A stretch of DNA of 64,000 nt from Datura wrightii (GCA_035772735.1 JASDFA010000010.1:136403001-136467000), one strand, 5' to 3'; positions 34,147-45,470 are shown, numbered from the stretch's first letter. The notes: generated by a model not told the origin, from the sequence alone. A program made the numbers and translations.

Positions 34147-35242
34147 GAGACATGATTGTTCTGTGTTGGGCACCCTTAGAGCTTCCTTGACCGCCCCAGG
34201 GTTAATAGTTGTGTCGACTCGCCCGCTAGAGGGTGAGGATACGTTGCTCTACAGAGTGGCACGCTGTCCGCCAGCGGACGAAGATTGGATGCAGATTCCC
34301 CATAGCAGGCTGATCAGCACTATACCACACCCCCTGTCGAGCACTTTCTCCCGGGGTGTAGATTACAGTTTTCAGATAACAGATTTCAGATTTCAGGAGT
34401 CCTCCGGACTCAGATACAACTATAGTCAGGGGCCCAGCGAGCCCAAGTTGCATACCCAGGGGGCCGGCTGGATGCTCATAGTTACTAGGTGGATGGTAAG
34501 ACCTGGGTAGGGGTATATAGATTGTGTGCTGGTTGGTACCTTATGGCTTATGGGGGCTGGTAAGGTTCTTGTATGCTATGTTGTGTTAGTTATTAATAGA
34601 TAGAAAGTAGACCGCCATGTTATCAGGTATGACTCTTATTCTCTTCAGTAAAGTTATGCTCTTTTCAATCAGTCTCAGCCCGTCTCCTATTACTTCAGTA
34701 TCTATTAGTATTATTGTTTTCTTTCAATTATTTTCAGTTATTGCTTGCATACTCAGTACCAGTGGTACTGACGCCTATTTTGGGGCGCTGCATTACTTGC
34801 CTACAGGTACTCATAGACGAAGAGCAGATCCCTCGTAGTTCCAGCCAGCGTACAGAGTCTTCAGCTCCTGTCATCCGGAGCTTGATAGCTAAAGGTTAAC
34901 TTTCCTTTTTGTTTGTATAGTATGGGTAGGCTGAGGCCCTATCCCGACCATCTTATTATTCTTAGAGGCTTGTTGATTGTATAATCCCTATTGGTAGATG
35001 TATCGGCCATGGGGCCATATATGTGTTTCAGATTGTGTGTGATGGCCGTGTGGGGCGTTGTTCAGTTGTTAGTTGGTGACCTTGTCGGTCACAGATCAGT
35101 TTAGCATCAGATTTCATTTTTTTCAGTTATAACTAGACATCATGATAGCCTTGTCGGCCCACATAGGACTCCTTATAGTTGGTTGTTTTGGTTAGCTGTT
35201 ATATTTCTACAGGTGGCACTAGGCCTAGTCATCCGGAGGTTG

Positions 35243-35380
35243 TATTTACAGTCGTTATATAGCCCGTTGTTTTCATAAATCCAGAATTGGAGCCAGCCTG
35301 GCACCAGAAGTTATTTACAGTCGTTATATAGTCCGTTGTTTTCATAAATCCAAAATTGGAGCCAGCCTGGCACCAGAAGT
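35243..35380 (+). repeat. 69-bp tandem duplication in the T-family solo LTR
   Basis: Two head-to-tail copies (35243-35311 and 35312-35380) differ at only two positions by eye and start TATTTACAGTCGTTATATAG. The other T-family LTRs in the window have one copy, so this is local. Confidence 0.88.
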
Positions 35381-35695
35381 GCTTAGGCCCAGTAGTCCAG
35401 CAGTCCAGGTCCTAGTAGGGCACCAGGTGCCAGTCATGCCTCCCAAGGCGGAGCGTGAAAAATCCGTCCTTCATGTTTAGAGGATTATCAGACTACAGAT
35501 TGTATCCCGCTGTATTGTATAAGTATTATACTGTTCTTACCTTTGGCTATGCTATGATTACATTCTTTTATGTTAAGTCTTCCGATCATGTGAATGAATT
35601 ATATGTATGCTCATGCCATGGGTCGATTCGGGGTCTCTCGGGGCCCCTTATCCCGTTTCTACGATTCGGGTGTACGTTTGGGTCGTGACAGATTG

Positions 35696-36066
35696 ATAGA
35701 ACTAGGGCTGAATCATGGGGAACAAATGGGAGTTGATTTTAAGTTTAAAATGGGAGTAATGATCATTCCCCAATGTGTAGTTCGTATAGAACGTGGTTCA
35801 TGTAGAAATTAGGACCTAAAACTAGGTGAATTGGGACTTTACCCTTAATTTGCTTTAAGGGGGGTGGTTTGAGAGAATAATATGGGGAATTGAGCCATGA
35901 GTAATGAAGTGGCTAGTGGTAATAGGTTGAACGGGGTGGGTTGATTTATCAAGACCCTTGTGTTGGTAGTAGATTATTGAATTGTGTAAAATTCTTATTT
36001 TAGAATTTGTGAGTTCAAAAGCATTGAGAAAGGGCGAGGTTCCAGCAGAGTAATTCTCATTAGAAC
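35696..36066 (+). mobile_element. H 3' LTR, second part
   Basis: The sequence resumes after the GATTG duplication (CCTAGATTGATAGAACTAGG when rejoined). It ends where the T1 3' LTR begins at 36067. AGAAC (36062-36066) is the predicted T1 target-site duplication copy. The remainder of the H LTR should lie beyond the T1 5' LTR, outside the window. Confidence 0.65.
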
Positions 36067-38075
36067 TGTCATGCCCCACCTTGGGAGGCATGACTGGCAC
36101 ATGGTGCCCCACTAGGATCTGATCTGACTTAACTAGGCCTGTGCACTCCTGGTGCAGGCTTACTCCCCAAATCAAGGAAACAACGGGCAATATCTCGACT
36201 GTAAATATAACCTTCGACTGATAAGGCCTTATAGGAAAGGAAAACAGCTAACCAGAAACAGGCAATAACATGGAATCCTATGCGGGCTGACAAGACCACC
36301 ATGATATATGGTCATGACTGTACGGTAAACCCGGTGCTAAGCTAAACTATGGCCGATAAGGCCGCTAACTGACAGCTAAACAGGGCCCAACATGGCCAAC
36401 ACGTAAACTAAAAACATATGGACCCCACACCACCATCAACAGCTAACCACAAGGAAGTAAAAACAATCTACAAGTCTCTAGGAATAATATGATGGTTGGA
36501 ACAAGGCCCCGACCTACCCAAAAGCTATACAATAGAAAAAAAGAGTAAACCTTATGTCAACAAGCTTTAGAGGAAATGAGCTGACCTTCCTAACAATCCT
36601 GGATGAAGGCTAAGCAGGACCAACTCCTCATCCATCCGCACCTGCAGGCAACTAATGTAGCCCCCCAGAAAGGGCGTTAGTACAACATGTACTGAACATG
36701 TAAGGCGATAATTGTAAATGACTGAAATAAAAAGATGGAACTGAGCATAATTGAAACGAAGGGATAGAGGTCATACCTGAGTAATGGAACTTCTTACTAT
36801 CAAATTTATAAATAATTAAAGCAAACAAAAACCTTACCTGGCCCCCATAAGGCAGAAGGTACAACTATCACAGAATAACCCACCTGGGCCCCCCATAAGC
36901 CCTAATGAGTACACTTTAGTCTATAAACCCCTATCAACGTCGCACTGGGTCAACTAATAGCTATAACCGTCCTGCTGGTCCCCTGAGTCTGCAACTGAGC
37001 TCGCTCGACCCCTAATTGTAGTTGTGTCTGAGTCCAGTGGACTCTTGATATATGCACCCCTGGAACCAGGCTCGACGAGGGTGTATAGAGCCAACCACGG
37101 CATATGAGGACCTAGGTCCCCATTTTTGTCTCTTGCGGACGGCATACCGCTTCGTAGAGTGACATCATCTCTCCCTAGTGGGCGTCGACACAACTAATAA
37201 CCCTGGGGTCGGTCATGAGGCATAATCCATCTTAAATCAACATGGAATATGAGTTTCAGCTAATAACAAGAACTAATCACAATAGACATGCTTCTGCTAT
37301 TCTTACTCGGATTCAAACTGAGTTATCATGCTAAAGAAACTACTTGCCGAAGGAAACTGCCTTAACATACCTCATTCACTGATTACTGATTAACTGGTGA
37401 GTTTAAGTTCGTATTCAACTCCTCTTTTCAACTGCAATCATATTACTGGGGGAATATGACTAGTTTCAGTGCTAAATTTGGCAAAAACGATAACTTTATA
37501 TATAAATATTAACTATATTTCAACTTGCCGGAACATGGTCAAAAACTTGTAATTTCTCAAAATTCTAGAATGGAGAAATGCTTACTTGAAGCCTGTGATC
37601 GTATAGAAATTAGTTTGGAGAAATTCCAACAAGGGCTCGACAGGTTTACGATTTGTCAGGCGAATTTCATGAAAATTACTCCGTAGCAATGCTCCCTGCA
37701 GTCTTAAACTTCAATACCCAAAGTTAATTTGAATTCATGCAGCGTTTCAAAGAATAAGCGAAGGAAATTTACTTGAATTCCTCGTGTTCTCTCCTCTCTG
37801 GTCGTTTATATATGGAAAATGAAATGAAATCAAAGGGTGGAATATATATATATACTTGAGGCAGTGGACAAGGGTTCGTAGCACGGACCCTGTCGCGCCA
37901 ACTCAGGGTCGTGTCACGGATCCAATCGTGGAGGAGCATGGTCCATGACACGTTACCCTTCTGGGTAGCTCGTTCAGCCTACTACTTTGAAATTCCAATT
38001 CTGTACTCGTTCGACCTTTTCCCGGGCCCTTTCTCGTACGTATTGTACTCTAAAACTCTTAACCAACATATGAAC

Positions 38076-39481
38076 TGATCTTGGGAAGAATTGCATTCCT
38101 AAGTGATACTCAAATGCTTCATTTCATCTTTTTTATCGATTGTTATGTGTACATTCTCATGTGATTTTTATTACAAATGTGAATTTATACTAACCAACAT
38201 GATTAGTGTTGTTTTGCAGGTAAAAGGAAATTTTGGAAGCTAATATACATGTTGGTGAAGATCGGGAATGAACTTGGAAACAAGGAGTGGAAAATGATAA
38301 AGGAGAGCAGCAAAAATAGAGGCTCCGCAATGGAGCCATGTCACGTTGCCATCGCGGACGCACTCTTCCTCGGATGAAATAATTTTGGCAATTTCCAGTG
38401 AAGGTGCGCGATAGCACCGTGTCACGTTGGCCAGGCTCGCGATTCAAGCCGTGCCACGCTAAGGTGAATTGCTGGGGGGACGACTTCCAGTGAGGGTCCC
38501 CGATACCTCCGTGGCACGGAGGGAGTGCTCCGCGATACACTCCGTGCCACGTTGCTTGTTATTCCGGAAAAAATTCTCAAGAGTATAAATAACACACTTA
38601 GGTTTTATTTTAAACATTCTCATTTGGTTGAGCAAGAACTTGGGTTACAGGCAGTTGAGGGGACGAAATTCTAGGGTTCTTCTCTATTTCTTTCTCTTTT
38701 ATCTCAATTGTTTGTATGAATTCTACTTATTTGATGATGTTTAATCCACAAATGAGTGGCTAATTCACTTGTTGCTGAGGTTAAGAACAATTGTAGTGGA
38801 ATGTAATTGTTAATCATTTCAGTTTTCATCTTTTCTTCAATGGTTGTTCTATCAATTCTTGTTTTTACTGCATTAATGTTTGGCCAATGTTAATGTATAT
38901 CTAAAAATCCAATTTTGATATTAAAAAGGAAAGAAATTTGAAAGATGTGAATTGGTTGGATATGACCTTTTCTTAGTTTAGAAAATTGAGAATTGATTTA
39001 CATTCGGAATAGAAATATATCTGAAAGTCTTATTAGTCAATTAAGGAATCGAATGTATGGCTAATGCATGAAATTCTTTTATCAAAGAAATGTAGATTAA
39101 GGTTCATAATTCTTAAATTGGATAGGAGTCGAAAGTTCCAATCCATAGGCAATAATTCTTGACTAGCGACCAAAGGAAAGATTAACTGAATTGTATTGAT
39201 AAATTAGTTCCCTGCATGTTCGTTTTAACCTCAGCTTGCTCATTACTATTGTTTAGACTCAAATTATAATCTTAACTTAGATTTTTATAAATTAATAAAT
39301 TTAAACTCCCAAAATATTATTTATTTGGTTGTTTTCCTTCTTAAAGATATAGTTCACTGACACTTAAGTTAATTTGTACCGTAGCTCAGTCCTTGTGGGA
39401 TCGATACTTGGCTTTACTTAAGCCACTTTACTACTCGTTCGACCACGTGCACTTGCGTGTAGTCACACCATAAGCCGAACA
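38076..39481 (+). mobile_element. E1 5' LTR
   Basis: The 1406-bp LTR starts TGATCTTGGG and ends GCCGAACA. U3 has CCGTG-CACGG repeats including a perfect 11-bp inverted repeat at 38511-38521 and 38540-38550. A TATAAATA box at 38584-38591 follows 33 bp later. The 3' LTR (1411 bp) is close to identical by eye. Confidence 0.93.
38511..38591 (+). promoter_or_regulatory. E1 LTR core promoter: U3 hairpin and TATA box
   Basis: GTGGCACGGAG and CTCCGTGCCAC pair perfectly around an 18-nt loop with GTGCTCCGCGATACA. TATAAATA starts at 38584. The internal promoter of the same element has GTGTCACGGAG and CTCCGTGACAC, so the G-C pair at the fourth position is replaced by T-A while pairing is kept. Confidence 0.65.
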
Positions 39482-39487
39482 AGTTTT

Positions 39488-39505
39488 TGGCGCCGTTGTC
39501 GGGGA
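39488..39505 (+). other. Primer-binding site of E1
   Basis: TGGCGCCGTTGTCGGGGA begins seven bases after the 5' LTR, the Athila-type primer site usually assigned to tRNA-Asp. It differs by one base from TGGCGCCGTTGCCGGGGA. Confidence 0.87.
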
Positions 39506-39609
39506 CTGGCAATTGGTAAAATTATTTCCTTGGTGTTAGTTTACAAATTCTATATAAGTGCTGACAACTTGATCTTAGCCTTTCTCTTGCAGATATTGAA
39601 TTCTTCTGA

Positions 39610-41274
39610 ACGCTGGCAAGAGACAAGGAGTTGGTGGATTCATATATAGAGTCGGAAATACAATTTCATCGTCAAAGAAGGGAAGCTCTAGAGAAGAAGC
39701 TACATTTGCTAAGACAGGCAATTCTGGAGCAACAACAGAATCCACCACTTGTGAGGGCAGTTTTAGTGCCCGAGGAAATGGCAGCAAGGCCAATTCGCGA
39801 AGTGGCAATCCCACATGCTATCAATGCTACATCGAGTATTCGCAGACCAGAGCCAGGAGGGAGGTTTGAGCTTAAATAGAACATGGTGCAATTGTTGCAC
39901 ACCAGCGGGAAATTCATAGGTCTCCCTCATGAAGATCCACAACAACATCTCCAAAACATTTTGGAGATAAGTGATACTTACATTCCCGCTGGAGTATCAT
40001 CCGACTACGTGAGGCATACATTATTCCCATTTTCATTATTGGGGGAAGAAAAGAGGTGGTTGAAAGCTAAACCACCTAACTCTATCACCACTTGGGATGA
40101 CCTTGCAAGAAAGTTTTTGATAAGATTCTTTCCATCCGGGAAAACAGTAAGACTTAGAAGTCAGATTATAAGTTTTAAACAAAGAGAGGGGGAGAATCTG
40201 TATCAAGCTTGGGAAAGGTTAAAATCATTGTTAAGGGATTATCCTCACCATCACCAGTCCAATGAGGTGTTGGTGCATACTTTCATAGAGGGTTTGGAGC
40301 CACATACAAAAATTTTGCTAGACTCAGCAGCTGGGGGACAGGCATTAGAAAAGACTTATGAGGAGATTTATACTTTGTTAAATCGTATTTCACAGGGAAA
40401 TCCAGAGTGGAATGCAGACTCATCACCAGGAGGAACAAGGAAAGCGGCAGGAGTATTTGAGGTGGATGGTTTTACAGCTATCGCTGCACAGATAGCTGCA
40501 TTGCAAAATCAACTCAACACCCACTTCAGCTGTATGAGCTTCAATCAACCACAAGCCTCAGTCAATGTAGTGCAGCAGGTTTGGTGTGAAGTATGCGGGA
40601 GTAATGAACACTCAGCTGAGTGTTGTGGTGCGAATCCAGATTCAGTGAACTTTGTTGGGAACATCCAGAGAAATAATCACCAGCAGTATGGAAATAATTA
40701 CAACTCAAATTGGAGGAATCATCCGAATTTCTCTTGGGGTAGTAACAGCCATCAAGGGCAGAGTTCGAATCAGGGTGTGCAGAGAAATCAAGGGGGGCAA
40801 CAGAATTATCAGTCTCAATTCAGAGGAAACAATGCACCTCCTCCACCAACTAACAACATTGAGGAAATGTTAAAAACAATGATAGCTAACCAAGCGCAAA
40901 TGTGGGCTGATTATGTGAAATTAGTGGAAGACTTGAAAAACCAGCAGTTAGCTACAAAGGAGTTGGAGTACCAGTTTGGACAACTAGCTGGAGCTCAAAA
41001 CACCAGGCCCAGAGGAGGACTACCGAGTGACACTGACCCGAATCCCAAGCAGGTCAATGTAGTGACCACAAGGAGTGGATTACAACTCAAGGAGGTGGAA
41101 CCAGAAAGATCACCTCAGCAGTCAGGAGTAGTGGAAAGAGATGGGGAACATAATGATGAGAGGGGGAAGGAGAAGGCAGCCGAGGCAGAAAGACCACCAC
41201 CCCCGTTCCCTCAGAGATTAATGAAACACAAGGAGGAAGCTTTCTTTAAAAAGTTCATGGAGGTGCTTAAATAG
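39610..41274 (+). pseudogene. E1 gag (Athila-type)
   Basis: The open frame begins after a TGA at 39607. No ATG starts it at the expected place, so the original start codon may be lost or lie further upstream. The coiled N-terminus (REALEKKLHLLRQAI) is followed by the capsid-type core (PHEDPQQHLQ, TLFPFSLLGEEKRWLK, RKFLIRFFPSGKT, ILLDSAAGGQALEKTYEE). A CCHC knuckle WCEVCGSNEHSAECC lies at about 40584-40625, then an Asn/Gln-rich linker and a PPPPFPQRL stretch near 41198. Stops: TAG 39877 (E2 has CGG there) and TAG 41272. Protease continues in the same frame. Confidence 0.9.
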
Positions 41275-42246
41275 GTACACATTAATTTACCTTTGGTTGA
41301 TGTTTTGCAGGGAGTGCCGAAATATGCAAAGTATATCAAGGACATCGTAGCTAACAAAAGCAGATAAACGGAGTATGCTACGGTAGCGCTTACGGAGGAG
41401 TGCACTTCCCAGATATAGAACAGGTTGCCAAGAAAGCTCAAGGACCCTGGGAGCTTTACAATTTAGATCACAATCGCGCAAAGTATCCGAGCTCGCGGAT
41501 TATGTGATTTGGGAGCGAGCATAAACTTGATGCCGACATCGGTGTTCAAGAAGTTGGGGCTGGGCAGTCCTATACCAACTACAGTGATCTTGCAGCTAGC
41601 AGACCGTTATTTGGCCAGACCAGATGGAATTGTGGAGGACGTGCTAGTGCAAGTGGGCTCCCTCATCTTCCCGGTAGATTTTATTATCTTGGATTTTGAG
41701 CCGGATGCGGAAGTCCCATTTATTTTGGGACGTCCTTTCTCGGCAACTGGGAGAGCTTTGATTGATGTAGCTGCGGGGCAACTAACCGTGCGAGCGCATG
41801 ACAAAGTGGAGGTATTTGATGTGTATAAGGCCATGAAACTTCTGACCATCTATGAGGAGCTTTCACCAATCAATGTGCTAAACCAAGAAGCAATTCTTCA
41901 GATTGTTGATTCTCAAGATCCATTGGAGAGAGCATTGATGAGCTCCGATCATTTCGGAGATAGAGATACTTATGAGATGGTGCAAATATTGAATGAACCA
42001 AAATGGTATATCAGGAAGCAGGACTTTCAGCCATTATTGAGGTCCCTGGAACCATTGCCAAAACCATCTATTGAGGAAGCACCAAAACTGGAGTTGAAGA
42101 CATTGCCTCCACATTTGAAATATGTATTTTGGGGGGTAGATGACACCTTGCCAGACATCATCTCCGCAGAACTGACGGAGGCATTGGTAAAGGATGCATT
42201 GGTGGTTCTCAAGAGGAGGAAGAAAGCAATGGGTTGGCAAATGTAA
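41275..42246 (+). pseudogene. E1 aspartic protease and PR-RT linker
   Basis: The retropepsin has CDLGASINLMPTSVFKKLG at about 41500-41556, then LVQVGSLIFPVDFIILDF, PFILGRPFSATGRALID and a long linker to reverse transcriptase (LPPHLKYVFWG). It lies in frame with gag. Stops at 41365 (TAA), 41416 and 41464 (TAG) lie upstream of the active site, and 42244 (TAA) at the linker end. In F and E2 the ORF ends in this linker instead. Confidence 0.9.
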
Positions 42247-43205
42247 GATATTAGGGGAATCAATCCAGCTTTTTGCACACACAGAATTTTTATGGAGGAA
42301 GGAGAAAAGCCAATTGTACAACATCAACGGAGATTGAATCCGGTGATGAAGGATGTGGTTAGGAAGGAAGTGATTAAGTGGCTTGATGCATGTGTGGTCT
42401 ATCCCATGTCAAACAGCGAATGGGTTAGTCCCGTTCAATGTGTTCCAAAGAAAGGAGGGATGACTGTGGTCACCAACAATAAGAATGAGTTGATCCCTAC
42501 ACGCATAGTCACAGGCAAGCAAATTTGCATGGACTACAGAAGGCTCAATGAGGCCACAAGGAAAGATCATTACCCTATCCCATTTATTGATCAGATATTG
42601 GACAGGTTGGCTGGTCAAGAATATTATTGTTTCCTTGATGGATACTCTGGCTATAAGCAAATAGCCATAGCACCGGAGGATCAGGAGAAGACTACTTTCA
42701 CATGTCCTTATGAGACATAGGCTTTCAGGCGGATGCCATTTGGCCTATGCAATGCACCCTCCACATTCTAGAGATGCATGATAGCGATCTTTCACGATAT
42801 GGTGGAAGATTTCGTCAAGGTATTTATGGATGATTTTTCTATTTTCGGTAATTCATTTGCTACTTGTTTGCAGAATCTTGACAGGGTGCTAGCTCGATGT
42901 GAGGACTCCAACCTTGTACTCAACTGGGAGAAATGTCATTTTTTAGTCAAGGAGGGTATCGTCCTTGGCCATAAGGTGTCTTGTAAGGGGTTGGAAGTCG
43001 ATCGTGCAAAGATAGAAGTGATTGAAAAGCTACCACCACCTGTGTCAGTGAAGGGTGTTTGCAGTTTTCTTGGACATGTAGGGTTCTACAGATGGTTCAT
43101 CAATAACTTCTCTAAAATTTCTAGACCAATATGCAGGTTTCTAGAAAAAGAGGTGAAATTCGAGTTTGATGAGGATTGTGTCAAAGCATTCGAGGAGTTG
43201 AAATA
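42247..43205 (+). pseudogene. E1 reverse transcriptase
   Basis: RT copies element RNA to DNA in the particle. Fingers and palm motifs are clear: QRRLNPVMKDVVRKEVIKWL, WVSPVQCVPKKGG, CMDYRRLNEATRKDHYPIPF, FLDGYSGYKQI, RRMPFGLCNAP and the catalytic FMDDFSIFG near 42823. The thumb and connection (EKCHFLVKEGIVLGHKVS, SFLGHVGFYRWFI) follow. Stops: TAG 42718, TAG 42769 (in TF-stop-RCM where Gln is usual) and TAG 43204. Confidence 0.92.
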
Positions 43206-43652
43206 GAAGTTTATAGAAGCACCTATTCTCATTTCTCTGGATTGGGAGCAAGCATTTGAATTATGTGTGATGCAAGCGATGTGGCTGTAGGAGCTGTATT
43301 GGGGCAGTGGAGGAATATAATTTTTCATTCCATTCATTATGCAAGCAAAACACTTGACGCAGCCCAAGTCAATTATACAGTCACTGAAAAGGAGATGCTA
43401 GCATTGATGTTCGCATTTGATAAATTCAGATCCTATTTGGTGTGTTCTAGAGTAGTGGTGTATACCGATCATGCAGCGATCTGGTATTTGTTTGACAAGA
43501 AGGATGCAAAGCCCAGGCTGATTAGATGGATGTTGTTGTTACAAGAGTTTGACCTAGAGATTTGGGACAGAAAGGGGAGCGAGAATCAAGTGGCAGATCA
43601 CCTATCGCTATTGGAAAGCCGGTTGCATGTGAAGGAAGGTGAGAGCATCTAA
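43206..43652 (+). pseudogene. E1 RNase H
   Basis: A 1-base frameshift near 43258 separates FEL from CDASDVAVGAVLGQ. RNase H continues through YASKTLDAAQVNYTVTEKE, VYTDHAAIWYLF, RWMLLLQEFDLEIWDRKG and ENQVADHLS. The frame ends at TAA 43650. The catalytic Asp and Glu positions (CDAS, TEKEML, YTDHA, VADHLS) are all present. Confidence 0.9.
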
Positions 43653-44987
43653 GAAGAGTTCCCGGATGAGCAGCTCTTAGCAATAAGGGAAGCTGAAATC
43701 CCTTGGTATGCAGACATTGTGAATTTGCTAGTGAGTGGAGTCTATCCACCGGAGGCTACGGTTCAGCAGAGAAAGAAGTTGAGACATGATTGCAGGTATT
43801 ACATTTGGGATGAGCCATACTTGTTTAAGCAGGGACCGGATCAGATGATGAGAAGATGCATTCCGGAGAGCCAGATTGCAAAAGTATTGAGGAGTTGCCA
43901 CTCTTCATTGTATGGAGGGCACCACGGAGGCGAGCAGACAGCGCACAAGGTGCTACAATCAGGTTTCTTTTGTCCTACACTGTTTAGAGACTCTATGACA
44001 TACGTAAAAATGTGTGATAGATTTCAAAGAATAGGCACAATTGGTAGAAGGCAGGAGATGCCGCTGCAGCAGATATTAGAAGTGGAGATCTTTGATGTAT
44101 GGGGTATAGATTTCATGGGCCCGTTCCCACCGTCATTTGGTAATCATTACATCTTGGTAGCCGTTGATTATGTATCAAAGTGGGTCGAAGAAACAGCTTG
44201 CCCCAGGAATGACAATAAAGTGGTAACAAAATTTGTGAAAAAGCATATTTTCACCAGGTTAGGGAAACCCCGATCCATTATCAGTGATGGAGGGGATCAT
44301 TTTGTAAATGCAAGTTTCAAGAATTTGCTAGCTAAGTATGGGGTGCGCCACAAGGTAGCAACAACATATCATCCCCAAACTAGTGCGCAAGTGGAGGTGT
44401 TGAATAGAGAAATCAAGTAGATTCTACAAAAGACAATGAATGCACAACGTAATGATTGGTCAAGCAAACTCGACGATACGTTGTGGGCTTATAGAACTGC
44501 GTACAAGACACCAATTGGGACTTCTCCGTACAGATTGGTCTATGGAAAGGCGTGTCATCTGCCTCTGGAGCTAGAACACCGAGCTTTTTGGGCCGTGAGA
44601 AAATTAAACATGGACCCGGAGTTAGCAGGGAAGAAGAGGCTGATGCAACTCAGCAAACTTGATGAGTTTTATCGGCATGCTTATGAAAGTGCCAAGTGCT
44701 ACAAAGAGAAAACAAAGAGGTGGCGCGATAAGTATATCGTGCATCGGATCTTTGAGCCGGGGTAGAAAGTATTGTTATTCAATTCAAGATTGAGGCTGTT
44801 TCCAGGAAAATTGCGTTCCAAATGGTCAAGGCCATTTGAAGTGGTAAGAATGACCCCACACGGGGCAGTGGAGTTGTGGCAAGAAGATAGAAGTGCCACG
44901 TTCTTAGTAAATGGGCAGCAATGTAAGCATTATTGGGGTGAGTACGTTATTCGAGAGAAGACGTCCATCACTCTAGAGGATGATTGA
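43653..44987 (+). pseudogene. E1 integrase
   Basis: The N-terminal zinc-binding domain has HSSLYGGHHGGEQTAHKVL and then MCDRFQR, where the second Cys of the usual CDRCQR is Phe. The catalytic triad is intact: WGIDFMGPF near 44100, IISDGGDHFVN near 44280, QTSAQVEVLNREI near 44385. The C-terminal part carries YRTAYKTPIGTSPYRLVYGK and ends in a GPF-like SRPFEVVRMTPHGAVEL segment, as usual in Athila-type elements, with no chromodomain. Stops TAG 44418 and TAG 44763 (PG-stop-KVLLF, where Gln is usual) precede the true end TGA 44985-44987. Confidence 0.9.
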
Positions 44988-45027
44988 ACGTGAATGACGT
45001 CGAGCCGCGACGGTAAATCAGGCGCTG

Positions 45028-45045
45028 CACGGGAGGCAACTCGTG
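45028..45045 (+). promoter_or_regulatory. Post-stop hairpin of E1, with compensatory changes
   Basis: CACGGG-AGGCAA-CTCGTG: a 6-bp stem (one G-U pair) with the same AGGCAA loop as F and E2. It starts 41 nt after the pol stop and is preceded by GGTAAATCAGGCGCT. Relative to CTTGGG/CCCAAG, stem pairs 2 and 3 changed T-A to A-T and T-A to C-G on both sides at once. Confidence 0.8.
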
Positions 45046-45250
45046 AAATTGTCATAATAGATGAGTAGAACTATTTGAAAAAAAAGAGAAAAAGAAAAAA
45101 AAAATTTGTTTGTGTTGAAACCTATAAATTCTAACCAATTTCTTGTGGTGAAGTGATTTTCAGGTGGAACGGAGGGCAAAACTGCAAAGAAACGCAAAGG
45201 AAAAAATCAAGGTGAGAAAAATAAAAATTGACACATTACAGTGAACCTAC

Positions 45251-45470
45251 GCGATGGCTCTGTGTCACGGAGGAGGTGCTCCGCGTTACCCTCCGTGACA
45301 CGTTGAAGAGTGTTCCGGATTTTTTAAAATCTAGAACACTAGCGCGACGACTCCGTGTCATGGAGGGGGTGCTCCGCATTACCCTCCGTGACACATTGAG
45401 TGTTATTTTGCGACGGGTCACACCGGGTCACCGGGTAACCCGCGCAAAATATCACTTTAAAACCCCAATT
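45251..45470 (+). promoter_or_regulatory. Putative internal promoter of E1 ORF3
   Basis: Two direct-repeat units of about 63 bp (45251-45313 and 45344-45406) each form a hairpin. In the first, GTGTCACGGAGG (45262-45273) and CCTCCGTGACAC (45290-45301) pair over 12 bp. A TTTAAAA box at 45456-45462 and a CT/C-rich leader follow. The arms match those before the E1 LTR TATA box. Transcription start is inferred from layout only. Confidence 0.55.

Larger units (their letters stand above)
30501..35460 (+). mobile_element. T-family solo LTR nested in the L-family solo LTR
   Basis: It begins TGTTACACCCCGTAGG and ends GCGTGAAA (a decayed TGACA). It is flanked by AATCC at 30496-30500 and 35461-35465. 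TATATAAAGG at 30771-30780 is the TATA box, after a GC-rich U3 with GGCAACGTGGCA-type repeats. It carries an E2-like solo LTR inside (32669-34146) and an additional unassigned block at about 31440-32565. Without both it would be close to the 2.05-kb T1 LTR. Confidence 0.85.
28532..35690 (+). mobile_element. L-family solo LTR, itself split by a nested solo LTR
   Basis: The LTR runs 28532-30500 and continues 35466-35690, about 2.2 kb without the insert. It starts TGTTATACCCTGAG, ends GGGTCGTGACA, and is flanked on both sides by GATTG (28527-28531 and 35691-35695). LTR-to-LTR recombination therefore removed the internal region. U3 has the ACGAGTCGT motif cluster at about 28605-29020. The block TTCCACGTACTGACCGCATA near 30293 is shared with 5790, 58490 and, reversed, 61085. 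Confidence 0.9.

Noticed and set aside
28532..35690. L-family LTR as the 3' LTR of H
   Set aside because: GATTG flanks both ends of it, and a different LTR (TGTAATGACTCG) already starts at 28042 after the H pol.
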